A DNA stretch of 64,000 nt from Adineta vaga (Eukaryota > Rotifera): the NCBI GenBank assembly GCA_021613535.1, contig CP075497.1, forward strand, positions 6,324,001 to 6,388,000, in the 5' to 3' direction. The notes beneath the pieces are model-generated. The model had not been told where the DNA came from. It saw only the letters and a program-made list of their open reading frames with translations, and did no database searches. Each line of letters opens with the position of its first letter. Within the stretch, counting starts at the first letter, position 1. Shown here piece after piece: positions 24,930 to 36,364 of the stretch. The translations under genes and the position numbers were made by a program.

Positions 24930-26413
24930 TCAAGAATGATAGAATGTTTGAAATTTAGTATCTGTTGGTTTAAGAATTGTTCGATCCTTGAGATTAACTA
25001 ACCAACCAGGTTCCAAACCATAAAATATCTGTCGAGGATCTTTTCGTAGATGAAATAATGATGATAATTTTGAAGAATCTGGTAATTTATAACCATATTT
25101 TTGTGCTAAACGTTGTCGTTCTTCACGTACTAAATCTGGATTTGCTAAATAACCACGCTGTTTTGGATCAGTATAAAATTCAATAGCATTGATCGGTGGA
25201 GTATCACAACGTGGAATTGGTTCACCACGTTCAAAAAATTTCTTCGCATCGATCAATGCTGATAGAGAGATTGGATCGAAATAGCGTGTTGTTAATACAC
25301 CACCACATCGTTCAATAGCAGCTATAGCTAATTCACTAGCTACCCATTGAATTTCAAGATTGATTGGAGTAGAAAAAAGATCAGCACCCTGAAGGAATAA
25401 AGATTGAAAAAAGAAATTAATTCTTGCATGACGAAAAAGATTATTTGATCTTAATAAAATATTTCTATATAGACAACAATAGGATAGTAGATATTCAAAA
25501 GGAAGCTCCTTATTTTCTATATATACACTAGAAAGATGTCCGAATAAATCGGATTGACAAATGTATTCATAAGTTGACAAAGTAGATTTGAGAAAAATTC
25601 TCATTTGTATATGTGACATTCATTTTTGATGAATGAACATTATCAAATCGGTGGTTCTGCTCCATTTTATTAATACATTATGAAATCAAAAATGCGTATT
25701 TTATATTCTTAATTAAAATCATCTGTCGACATATTTTACTTTTGATGAAGTCGAACTAATTTATTCCATAGATTAATTATTAATAATTCGTTTCTACTCT
25801 GTTAAATCAAGCAGATAGTTGCGTACTCAGTGATGTAAAAATACAGTCGAACTTTCTTTAATATATTCAAATAGACTAAATGAATTCATCTTACTTCATC
25901 AGTTAATTGTAAACCAAATTGTCGTTGATCCGGTTGAATTGAAAACAATTTTGTATTACAAAGTACAGGTAAATCAATAGGTTTTTCTGGATTGATACGA
26001 CGAAGATCAATCAAACGTTGAAGAGTATGTAATGATATTGGTAAATATTGTCGCGCTTCTCTAAATATTGAATGGAAATGTTGTGTAGATGAAAATTTTC
26101 ATAACATACTCGACTCCTTCATAGTAAGGTTCCTTTGGAACAGTTAATATCCATGGCAAACGTCCTTCAGCTTGAATTGGATCAATACCATATGGTGGTA
26201 ATGCACTTCTCGCAATTGGACCTTTTCTACTCATGATCGCTTTGATTTTTGTTTCATCAGGCTATAAACAAGAATTGAAATTAACATCGAAAGAAATGAA
26301 GTTTTTACATGTGCTTTTTTCCATTTGTCAGTTTTCTCTAAAGGCATTGGTAAATTTTTCAAAGTTACTCTTTGCATTTGTCTTAGATATTGTAGGCCTC
26401 GTTCGATCGGCAT
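24930..26413 (-). CDS. MRPL15: Mitochondrial large-subunit ribosomal protein L15 (uL15m)
   Basis: Four exons (26309-26413, 26110-26261, 25895-26060, 24930-25388) encode 293 residues, the family length. From about residue 85 on, the match to animal MRPL15 is strong: LHTLQRLIDLRRINP, then ASELAIAAIERCGG, FYTDPKQRGYLANP and DPRQIFYGLEPGW. It is a structural protein of the mitochondrial ribosome large subunit. The N-terminal ~80 residues lack the basic Gly/Arg-rich stretch (RGRRRGRKCGRG type) seen in other L15 proteins. The third intron is 506 bp, long for a housekeeping gene here, and stays open in frame for about 77 codons upstream of exon 4. The gene sits 134 bp downstream of PEX14 on the same strand. 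Confidence 0.88.
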
Positions 26414-26420
26414 TGTTTAT

Positions 26421-26430
26421 CTGAAGGAAA
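26421..26430 (-). promoter_or_regulatory. 3' splice-site-like TTCCTTCAG 7 nt before MRPL15 start
   Basis: Pyrimidine-rich run ending in CAG on the minus strand, 7 nt upstream of the MRPL15 ATG and inside the 134 bp gap after PEX14. Candidate trans-splice acceptor of a downstream operon gene. Confidence 0.4.
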
Positions 26431-26547
26431 TCGAAAAATTAAACTTTAGATTGTTGACTTTTGTTTCAGAAAGTTGAAAAATTAAATCGGAAAAAGAGCA
26501 AATGATCACTATGAAATTTTAAATTTTAAACAAACAAACAAAAAATA

Positions 26548-27559
26548 TTAAACATCGTTCGATGATTCGGAAGATGGACTGATTGATAGTTGATTTTCTT
26601 CATCACTTCGTTTACCATTATCAGAAACAACAACTATACTATCACCGTCTTCATTATTTGCTTTCGAATTTGTTTCAGCTGGAATCGGTGATGAACGATC
26701 TTTTCGTTTCTATAAATAAACAGAATTTTTGATTAGAACTCGATTTCTCTTTTTCAAGAATCTTTATTTTACTTCTAATTGCCATGATGGAAGTGTTGGT
26801 GGTACTTTGGGAATAGTTGGAAATTGAGAACGACTTAAATGAAGTCCTTTTAAAGATTGAATCTCTCGTTTGATTTCGTCTAATGAACCGGATGAGGATC
26901 TATTCATGGACGTCGTATGTATTGTTAAATGTAATTGATCAGTTGCTTGTTCAAGTTTTTTTACACTTGTATGTATATCTTGAATTGTTTTTTGAAGATT
27001 TTTCAATGTTTCATTTAAATCATTAGCTTTAAGGGATCGTTTCTATGAACGGAAAGTCGAGGAATACAAAATTTATCAATAGAAGAATTTGAATTTTTCC
27101 TACTGAATTAAACCATCGTTTAATAAATTTGTATGCTATGCCAATCAATCCAGCTAAGATTAAATCGGATAGGATTCGACGAAAAAATGAGGGTCGATGA
27201 TGAGGAACAAGTTCTTGGCTTGTTTCTACGAATGCATGGAGAAAGTTAAGGGAAAATATTAGTGGAAAAGTAAGATTTTACGTTTTTGTGGAATGATTTT
27301 AAATGCATAGTCAATTTCATTATCAGTAAGTCCTGAAAGATTATGAAAAAAGAATTGATTTTTAATGTTCTACAAATTGATTTTACCTTTTTTCTGTAAG
27401 AAATCACGTTTTTTCTCTATCGATTCAGCTGCAACTTTTGGATTCTTCAAAAACTAATGGCCGTATCGACCTACAACATAATATATCAATATAATATCGA
27501 TGGAAACTATTTTTTCATACCAAATCTGATCGAATATTATTATTTGTTTGATCGGTCAT
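26548..27559 (-). CDS. PEX14: Peroxisomal membrane docking protein PEX14
   Basis: Six exons (27521-27559, 27387-27453, 27282-27332, 27104-27225, 26773-27042, 26548-26709) encode 236 residues, shorter than the 377 of human PEX14. The N-terminal PEX5/PEX19-binding domain is clear (FLKNPKV, then RDFLQKKGLTDNEIDYAF). A hydrophobic segment near residues 77-90 (LILAGLIGIAYKF) is the membrane span. Next come a coiled coil and the family block SLKGLHLSRSQFP with PSWQ. The tail is acidic/Ser-rich and truncated relative to vertebrates. PEX14 with PEX13 forms the docking site for cargo-loaded PEX5 on the peroxisome. An in-frame TAG just before exon 2 fixes its acceptor at 27454. The start codon directly follows TTTTAG and lies 70 bp after the ELP5 stop. 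Confidence 0.92.
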
Positions 27560-27568
27560 CTAAAATAT
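27560..27568 (-). promoter_or_regulatory. 3' splice-site-like ATATTTTAG abutting the PEX14 start codon
   Basis: On the minus strand, TTTTAG is followed immediately by the PEX14 ATG, within the 70 bp ELP5-PEX14 gap. Candidate trans-splice acceptor; no transcript evidence available. Confidence 0.45.
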
Positions 27569-27629
27569 CGTTATCTAGAATAAATAATCAGAAACAAAGA
27601 GAAACGTTGAAAAAATATATATGTATTTA

Positions 27630-28872
27630 TCACAGGTCTAAATCCTCATCTTCATCTTCATCAATATCATCCTCTTTATCATATGAATAGTGAATGGTAC
27701 AACCATCATCTGATGTTTGCATACTAAAGAAAAATTCAAGAAAGAAAAGTGTTGACTTTTTCGCTCTGTACAAATTCAATTAAATCTTACTGTTGTTTCG
27801 TATACGGTAGAACGAGATTATTTTTTGCAGTAACTTCATCATCTTTCAGACGAAGATTAAAGGTTAAGTTAGCAGTAACATCAGTCTAAAATTCAATGAT
27901 AATTATGATTCTTAAGTTCACTAATTCTCAACAGTTACTTTTCCAGATCCATCAGTATTAGCACCAGATTTTACTTTTCGATTATTCATTTTTTCTTCAT
28001 GTAGATTAATAATGTTCAATTGTGAATCAATTGAAAATGTTAATGACTAATAAAACATAAGAATAGTCTTGAGAAAATGATTCTGAATATAGAACAAACC
28101 GTTTTTATTGTATTGACATTTGTTCGTGATCGTTGTTCAATTTTAGCTTCGATTGATTCAGATTTCGAAAGATTTTTCACTCGAACAGTTATATATGAAA
28201 GCGAAATGAGATTTTGAAGACTGGCACTTTCTTCAAAACAATCAGCTGCTACCACGATCATAATCACACTTGATTCTAATAAAAAATTCAAACTTTTATT
28301 TATTAATATTTTCGGATACTTTCAAATCTTACTACTCCAATTATATAATAGACGAAATAGATTTCCTTCTGATGTTCGTAATAATAACCAAGGAAGGGAT
28401 TCAATCAGAATCAGATCTTTTTCATCGGTTATTTTCAAACATTCATCAATAGTTTTCTTGGAATGAATCTCATCAAATATATCGACAACATTTATTCTAA
28501 ATTCAAAACGAAGATAATCAAATTCTATAAGAATAATAAAGAGACTTACTTCGATTGCAATTCTGGGCGATGCGCTAACACATGTGATTGAAACCAATTG
28601 GATTCATCATGTTCTGTTAGGAAAACATTGACATTTGAAAATCTAAATCCAATTACAGTGATAGAATTCGTAAAAATAAAACAGAAATCGTTACTTGTTT
28701 ATAGTCTCACATGCATAAGCACAAGCAAATTGAAATCCAATTGATGAATTTGATGGATTTTCGTCTAGAAAAGAGTATGGTAAAGATATCGATAGTTAAA
28801 TTTTTCTAATAGCATACCGATAATTAATATCAACGAAGGTTTCAATTGATTATTCAAACGAGATGAGAGCAT
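27630..28872 (-). CDS. ELP5: Elongator complex protein 5
   Basis: Eight exons (28818-28872, 28695-28764, 28550-28642, 28333-28496, 28100-28275, 27939-28046, 27791-27885, 27630-27723) with consistent phases encode 284 residues. The fold is RecA-like: a hydrophobic strand LILIID at residues 14-19 and strand VIMIVVAADC in the middle. The C-terminal block TANLTFNLRLKDDEVTA..NLVLPY and the acidic end (DEDEDEDLDL) are the hallmarks of ELP5 in animals. ELP5 is part of the Elp4-5-6 subassembly of Elongator, which modifies wobble uridines of tRNA. Orthology is called from these blocks rather than from a search. First gene of a tight same-strand run with PEX14 and MRPL15. Confidence 0.82.
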
Positions 28873-29185
28873 AGGTTATTTTGGAATGAAAACGATAAGT
28901 AAAAGAAGAATCTTTCGTGAGATAATTGCTATTCGTTATTCAATAGACCAATCAGATATCGAATAAAGCCTCTCTCTATCTTTTCCAATGAATAGATACT
29001 CAATTCGATCATTCGCTATTTACAAAGCAAAGAACAGAAAGAAAGATTTAGAAAGTGCATGTATGTTTGTTTATGCTTGCTACTTTTTATATTATAAGAA
29101 CGCCTATCGATGATTGTTTCTTTTATTTTGATTAATAGATTATATTGAAAAAAAACATTCGTTGTAGAAAAACAATATTTTCAAA
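28873..29185. promoter_or_regulatory. Divergent promoter region between ELP5 and the zinc-finger gene
   Basis: About 310 bp between two genes transcribed away from each other. It therefore probably holds both promoters, and that of the ELP5-PEX14-MRPL15 run. AT-rich; no defined motif. A TTGTAG at 29162-29167 lies 18 nt before the zinc-finger ATG. Confidence 0.5.
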
Positions 29186-32100
29186 ATGACAAATCGAGGA
29201 AAATTTTCAAATAATCGACGTGAAAATAGAAATTTTAATCGTACGAAAAAGAAGTGAGATTTTATGCCATATATATCTCAGTCATTTGATTGTTTTTTAT
29301 TCTCAATTTTTAGAGCACCTGTAGAAGATGATAGTTTGTCGATTATTTGTTTCAAAGATTCGGATGTAAATAAAAAATTTTGATCTATTCGGAAAGACGG
29401 TGTAGAAAAAAAAACTTGTTCGATTATTTAGACAGGTCATGTTGGTACTGTTCGTATTCGTCAACAAATTTTTTGTACATTATGCAATGTCATGCGTGGA
29501 ACATTATCCTTGTATTTCAAACATGTCATGGATGATCATCATCATGCACAAGTGAAGAAATTATGCGATGAAAAATGTTTCATGCCAAATGTGTATGATC
29601 AAGCTGTTCATTTAGGTTTTCATAAGAATGTAAGTTAATCATGTGTAAAAGAAAATATTTATCGCATTTGATCGATGACCTTGGTTATAAGATGAAAATA
29701 GACAGCTGTATCTTCTATGAGACATAAATGATCTATTTATCATCTAAGTCTATATATGGATTCTTGTTAATGACGGATATGTTTTTTTCTTATTTAGATC
29801 TGTTATCAAACTGATAAATTTCACTTTCGTTACAAATATGTTACGGAAGAAGTTGATTCAACAGCGAAAGAAATAAAATCTTCAATTAATGAAAATGGTA
29901 GTGAATTGAAAAAAATGGAAGTTAATACGAATACATCAAAACAAAAGTATATTCAAGTAACCCTTGTCTTTCAAGATAAAACTTATTCCAGAACTGGTAC
30001 TATTCTTGCACAAATTCGGGAACAACTTCTGAAAGATATGCTTGATGATCATGCTGTTGATGTCGCAGCAATACCTATTCAATTCTATTATTCCAAGAGT
30101 AAGAATGCGTAAAAGTTCAATATCGATGTTTTTTTTTTTCTCTTATAAAATTAAGAATTATAGTTCGTTTATATCGATTTGAATTTTACACCGAGAATGA
30201 TATTTTGAGTGTATCACTAGACGAAGTTATGTTTGTTCCGTGTATATATATTTAATTTTGTAGAAAAATCTACGTACGATCACATTTATGACAATAATCC
30301 AAATAGTTCCGTTAATTTAACTACGGCCGAAGAACAGTCACAGGTCATGCGTCAGCAGCAACAAGAACCGTTGAAAAACGGTCAAAAGTCTTCTGCTGAA
30401 TGCAGCGGAAAAGACGACGATGTGACACAGACTACTGTTATGACCACACATGAGATATCGACGGCAAAAATAGATGATCTTAATGACCAGCCGTCATGTG
30501 ATGATGACGTTATGAATGTTTGCAAGGTAATTATACGAAAATTTCATTTTCGAATTAGAAGCATGTAAATAGATAAATATACAGAGAAGAGATTTACATA
30601 GAAAGAATATTAATCTTAATCCTATTTATTTATTCATTTCAATTCAAACGAATTCTTGCGTATTTTAATGAATATTTTATTCCGAAAATGATGCTATTCT
30701 TTAGGATGTATTAAATAAAATTCTTGTTGATGTGTATTCTAAAAGTGAAGAATACAAACGTGAACGAGAATTTCTATTTGCAATTGCTCGACGAAGATGC
30801 AAGAAGAGAAAAGCATTCTTTTGTGATATATGCTCTGTCTTTCTGATAGCAGGAGACACATGTACTACGGTATGTATTCAATAGTTTCAATGTATAAGTT
30901 TTTTTTCGAATTGTTTTTCTTTTTAGCATCAAAATGGAGAAACACATTTAGAGAAACTCCGGCATTATCAAACCGAGTTTTTACCATGGCGTCGAGCAAT
31001 GCAAGAAGTGGGTTTTTCTTTTTCGTCACTGAATTTCGATAACACTTTCCGTTCTAGTCTTTAATGACTGGTAAATCTATGAAAGAAATTATGGGTCCTT
31101 CTGCATATGATAACTATAAATCGACTATGGCACTTTATCTCGCACCAGATAGTATACACAATCATGGACGTTTTTGTTGTGCTTATTGTGAACAAGCTTT
31201 TCCCGATCAATGGTTATTAGAACAGGTAGATTACATCTTCTTATTTTGCATAGGAAAGAAACACAAAAAAATTTCTTTTAGCATTTACATACAGTTGAAC
31301 ATCAAACGAAACAAACATCAACAGATCATAAAGAACTTGTTCCTGTATGTATTTCAATCATTGTATCGTTTACAATGTTTTTTTGCTTTACTTTTCTTTA
31401 GCATTTTGCTGATATGATCATTCTTCCAAGTATATATCGATTAAACGGTGTGAACGATCTTGTTGAAGTTCCTGATGATATTAAAAAAGAAGAATCATGG
31501 TCAAGTGCAACGCGAAAACAACTTGATGCAGATACGAATATATTTCTTCAAAACTATCCTCTTGGTCAATTTGAGGGTGTAACACATATTACAAATGCTA
31601 AAACGTCACGAAGACATGGAACAGCACCTACTTCAATGGTACCCACACAAAAACCTTGGAATAAAAATGCTCCACCAAGAAATCAACAGAACAAACGTGG
31701 AGGATTTACTAGAACAGAACGAAGACAATTTCAGCCAACAACTTCACAACGAGGTAGTTTTTCAATTGATTTTATTCATATATAAATGTCAATGATTTTG
31801 ATGATGTTTTTTTTCTAGGAAAAGGAGCCAAGCGATCTTTTCCAGTAACACCTGTGCCAAATAAACGATTTCGCCAAGATTTGAATAACTCATTTCCAGG
31901 AGCAAATCGTAACACAGGATCAATGAGAAACTACGAAATGAATGAATACAATTACGTTCAACCCGTACATTCTAATAATGGAAACGATCGATGGCCATCG
32001 ATTTATCCTAGTAATCAACAACAACAGCCGCAACAAAGACAAGGATATTTTCAACAGCGAAATTTTGATACAAGACCATATCCACCAAATAACAATAATG

Positions 32101-33079
32101 GCTTTTATGATAATCGAGCTCCACAATATATGTCAGGTGCAAACAATTATGACAACGACAGACAATTACGATATAATAGCGATAATGGTTCAGGATATGG
32201 TAATCAACAATCAAATTATAATGCATCATTCAATCGTTCTAATACAAATGTAATTTGATCTATACTTTATTCAAGTTAATGAAACTTGTATTTTATTTTA
32301 TCTTTTTTTAGCCGATAAATGAATATCGTTCTGATCCAGCATCATCTGCATTAAATGTTCCATCGAATCATTCTCATCAACGAGCAAGTACAGGTTCGAA
32401 CAATGGATTTATTCCACCCATTATGAATAATTATCAACGTTCTCAACAGCCACAACAAATGACAAGATCTTCGATGGGTCAAGGACAACATTCGAATCCA
32501 AATTCTTTCAATGGTTTTGGTGTTAATAATGGTAATAGTACAAATCCATCATTTTATTCATCTTCAAATAATCAACAACAAAATTCATTGGGAACAAACA
32601 CTCAACCAATACATTCATATGCCGATTATCGAGCATCATCTGTTTTGCCAACTATGAATAGTTCTTCGTCTATGTATACACCAGTACACAATGCAACAAA
32701 TTCAATGGTTTCTCAAAATCGTTCATTCATGAACGATGGTCGCTCCACATTTGGACAAAATCCAACAAATTCTTTTGCTCAACCAAATGGATCGTCATTC
32801 AATACTCAAGCACCAAATTTCAATACATTTGGACAACAGGATCAAATGGAATCAACAAGTCAAGCACCATGGCGCAGTTCATCTAGTGGTATAAATAATG
32901 TCCGTGGTCGAGGCCAAGTTCGTGGTGGTGGTGGCGGTGGTGGTAGTTTCCATTCAACACAAAAACAATCTAATTCAACATTTTCATATCGTAATAATAA
33001 TAATAATAATAGCAATAGTACACTTATGCGAGGACGAGGTACTGGTCGAAATGCTAGAAATTTTGGCAGTCAACGATAA
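29186..33079 (+). CDS. Zinc-finger protein with Asn/Gln-rich RGG tail, probable RNA-binding
   Basis: Thirteen exons (29186-29253, 29314-29365, 29432-29629, 29798-30098, 30164-30208, 30264-30526, 30705-30869, 30927-31007, 31058-31225, 31282-31344, 31402-31753, 31819-32249, 32312-33079) encode 984 residues. Three C2H2/U1-type finger candidates: FCTLCNVM..FKHVMDDHH, FFCDICSVF..HQNGETH, and CCAYCEQAF..HLHTVEH. The long spacing in the second resembles the U1/matrin fingers of dsRNA-binding proteins. The last ~350 residues are Asn/Gln/Ser/Tyr-rich and prion-like, with RGRGQVRGGGGGGG and MRGRGTGR near the end. RNA granule or splicing-linked function is inferred from composition. No ortholog recognised. 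The intron before 30264 was chosen at a weak GTGTAT donor because it is the only one that keeps frame. Confidence 0.75.
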
Positions 33080-33354
33080 TGAACGATATTCAAAGTAATC
33101 AAAAGACTTCGATCCGTTTTGTTGATCGTTTTCAATTCTTCTTTTATTGTTACTGTTACTAATATTCTTGTTCATTTTATTATAGTAAAGTACTACGCGT
33201 GTATCTTTTCCAGCTTGTTACATTTCTTAAAATAGCTCTCTTTTTCTCTTTTTTCTTTTCGAAATTTCTGATATGATGTCATTGAAGAACCAAAATATAT
33301 GCTGGAAAATGAGAGAACGTAATTTATTTCATCCTTATAGATTAAGAGAGTCGG

Positions 33355-35314
33355 ATGACGTCACGTTCTTCAGCTACTCAGCGACGTAATAGTGCTGCTG
33401 TTCATCCATATCCAAATCCATCATCGGTTGTCATCGTTCTTGGTGCTCAATGGGGCGATGAAGTATGTTTAATATTTTAACTAATATAGAGATTTCTTTC
33501 AATAAGTAATCTTTTCTAGGGAAAAGGTAAACTGGTCGATCTATTAGCATCTGAAGCCGATATTGTCTGTCGTTGTCAAGTAACTGACATTTTTATTCAA
33601 CATTTTCCTATAAACATCTGCGCAGGGAGGTAATAATGCTGGTCATAGTGTTGTAGTTGATGGAGTTGAATATGATTTTCATATGCTTCCATCTGGTTTT
33701 CATTTACAAAACTGTGTGAATATCATTGGTAAGATTTTAGAATTGAATAGAATGAAATTTCGATAAATATTTTCTAGGTAATGGTTGTGTAGTCAATTTA
33801 CCTGAATTAGTTGAAGAAATTCAAAAAAATGAATCTCGTGGTGTAACAGATTGGTCTCGACGATTATTTATTTCTGACCGAGCGCATTTAGGTAACAATT
33901 AATAATGAATGGTCTAAAGATCTCTTTGATATTCTCATTTTCCATTCTTTCATTGAACATTATTTTTAGTTTTTGATTTTCATAAACAAACAGATGGATT
34001 AATTGAACGAGGACGTGGCACTGGCAGGTGAGTCACTATTTTTCAAAAAAGTATTTCTTTTTATATCTTTTTGATAATAATAATAAACATTCATTAGTCT
34101 TGGAACAACAAAAAAAGGTATTGGACCAACATACTCATCAAAAGTAAGTCAACAATAGTTATACATTGCTATAGAATTTCAACAAATGTCTATTTTAGGC
34201 GACACGTAATGGTATTCGTATGATTGATTTAATGGGTGATTTTTCAATCTTTACCGAAAAGTTCGTGTTCATAAGATTGTTCTCTAATACATCTATCTTT
34301 TTGCATCTATAGATTACGTAATCTTTTTAATTATTATAAATTGACTTTTCCCGATTTGGAAGGTGACGTTGAAAAGACAATTGAACAATTTAAACAACTG
34401 GCTGATTATTTTCGTCCGATGACTATTGACACAGTAGCTTATTTAAATCAAGCGATTATCGATGGTTCAAAAAAGATTCTTGTTGAAGGTGCTAATGCTA
34501 CAATGCTTGATATTGATTTTGGTATGTGTATTAGTCATTTTTTTCCCAATCTAAATCATTGTTTGAATTTAAGGTACATATCCATATGTGACTTCATCGA
34601 ATTGTAGTGTTGGTGGTGCATGTACTGGTCTTGGTTTACCACCGAAACATATTGGAGATATTTACGGCGTTGTGAAAGCTTATACAACACGTGTTGGTGA
34701 TGGAGTATTTCCAACTGAATTGAAAAATGTAAATTGAAATAATTATTGAACTTAAATATGAGATTTCTATAGGAAATTGGTGAACATTTACAAACACGTG
34801 GTCGTGAATGGGGTGTAACGACAGGTCGAAAACGTCGTTGCGGTTGGCTTGATTTAGTTTTATTGAAATATACAAATATGATCAATGGTTTTACCGCTTT
34901 ATGTTTAACTAAACTTGATACACTTGATGAATTATCAGAAATCAAAGTTGCAACAACATATAAACGAAATGGAATAGAATTACCAAGTTTTCCTGGTAAG
35001 AAAACGAATCTTTCTGATCATTTTTATGAAAATTATATTTCATAGCATCGGTGGATACAATGCATGATATTGAGGTTGAATATGTAACGTTTCCTGGTTG
35101 GCGTGGACGATCAACATCAGAATGTCGTACATTTAATTCACTTCCACATAATGCAAGACTTTATGTTCAATTTATTGAGCAATATCTCGGCGTACCTGGT
35201 TCGTTATCTTCGTTCTAGTGATCTAGATTCTTTCAAAACGAACTTGTTTTCTTTCTTGTAGTAAAATGGATTGGTGTTGGTAAAGATCGTATGGCAATGG
35301 TTCGCGTATTTTAA
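33355..35314 (+). CDS. ADSS: Adenylosuccinate synthetase
   Basis: Twelve exons (33355-33462, 33520-33579, 33626-33728, 33778-33891, 33970-34027, 34098-34143, 34199-34260, 34313-34521, 34574-34728, 34773-34995, 35046-35198, 35262-35314) encode 447 residues, the normal length. The GTP-binding loop WGDEGKGK is split by the first intron between GDE and GKGK. Also seen: [37 protein letters not shown], and [12 protein letters not shown]. The enzyme joins IMP and aspartate using GTP to make adenylosuccinate, the first committed step to AMP, in the cytosol. The C-terminus ([14 protein letters not shown]) is complete. It starts 275 bp after the zinc-finger gene, with a CTTATAG 14 nt before the ATG. 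Confidence 0.97.
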
Positions 35315-36364
35315 AAATCTCAAAATTTTTCTCACATAATTGATCAATACAACGAACAAAAAACGAGAATAAAACTGATAATCATTTTTTTTTCTGATTT
35401 AAATTTGTGAACCTCATTCTTTTTCTTTTATCACGGATCGACAACATACACTATATTTAGTTATTTACAAATTTCTCGTGATCTGCTGTGTGTTTTTCCT
35501 CTTCTTTCGTCCGTGATATACCATTTGACATTTTTTTTCTTTTCACGATTTCCATAGATACCTTTATACACAAGCCAAGTATATTTTATGAATAAAACGA
35601 CAATTTCAGTTATATATATATATGTATTAACAGGAACCTCTTCTTTCTTTCTTTTTTGGTTAAACGTGTGTGTATTAATACGGGTAAATCAAATTTGATC
35701 AGATGGTAACAAATATTTCGTCGGAAACAGTTTTCAGTAAGTGTGATTGAAATGAAATGAATTCTTAGGTTAACATCGATCAAAACAAAAATCCCAAGAG
35801 GAAAAACTGAAAAATAATCATATTCCATCAGATGACATTTTATCGATAAGACAATCTTTATTTTTCATTCAATGCACTTTAGGAAGGATTATTTCGATGA
35901 TATAAAATAAAATCAATGGCATGTCAATATATCCTTAGAGATAATAATAAATTAAATTTGGTATCATATTTTCTAGTAGAAATGCATTTGTATGATCATT
36001 CGAGATAATTATCAGAATAACTGTTTTATACAAGTACCTAATAGCACTAACAGTTTAGTATTTTACTCTAAGAAACTATCTCTCATTATTGTAATTCTTC
36101 TTCGTTATCTTTGAATTATAATCAACGTTCTTTCAATCACAAAAGGCTAGTATTTTGTGTACGAAATAATTACGTGTTGAAATGGATCATTTGAAGTTTT
36201 CTTTTTCTTTTTTTGACTCTCCTATCGTCTACATGTTGAAGGACATAGAGAAGAAAAGAAAAGGTCTTGTAATCTTCTCCTTTACATTGACAAATGTTGA
36301 ATATTAATGATGTTTGAATCTGAACTACGCACCTAATCATAACCAATCTTCTTATTAAACTAAG
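35315..36364. other. Intergenic between ADSS and transporter A
   Basis: About 1 kb without coding signal on either strand; AT-rich, with TA repeats near 35612-35625. Probably ADSS 3' flank and transporter A promoter. Confidence 0.5.

Noticed and set aside
25389-25619. MRPL15 beginning at Met 25619 as the main product
   Set aside because: Upstream exons with correct phase and clear L15 homology (LHTLQRLIDLRRINP) exist, so the main transcript splices this stretch out; kept only as a finding.
31942-32253. 103-codon frame overlapping the zinc-finger tail
   Set aside because: Shadow of a low-complexity Asn/Gln-coding exon; the gene frame continues to RGG repeats and a stop.
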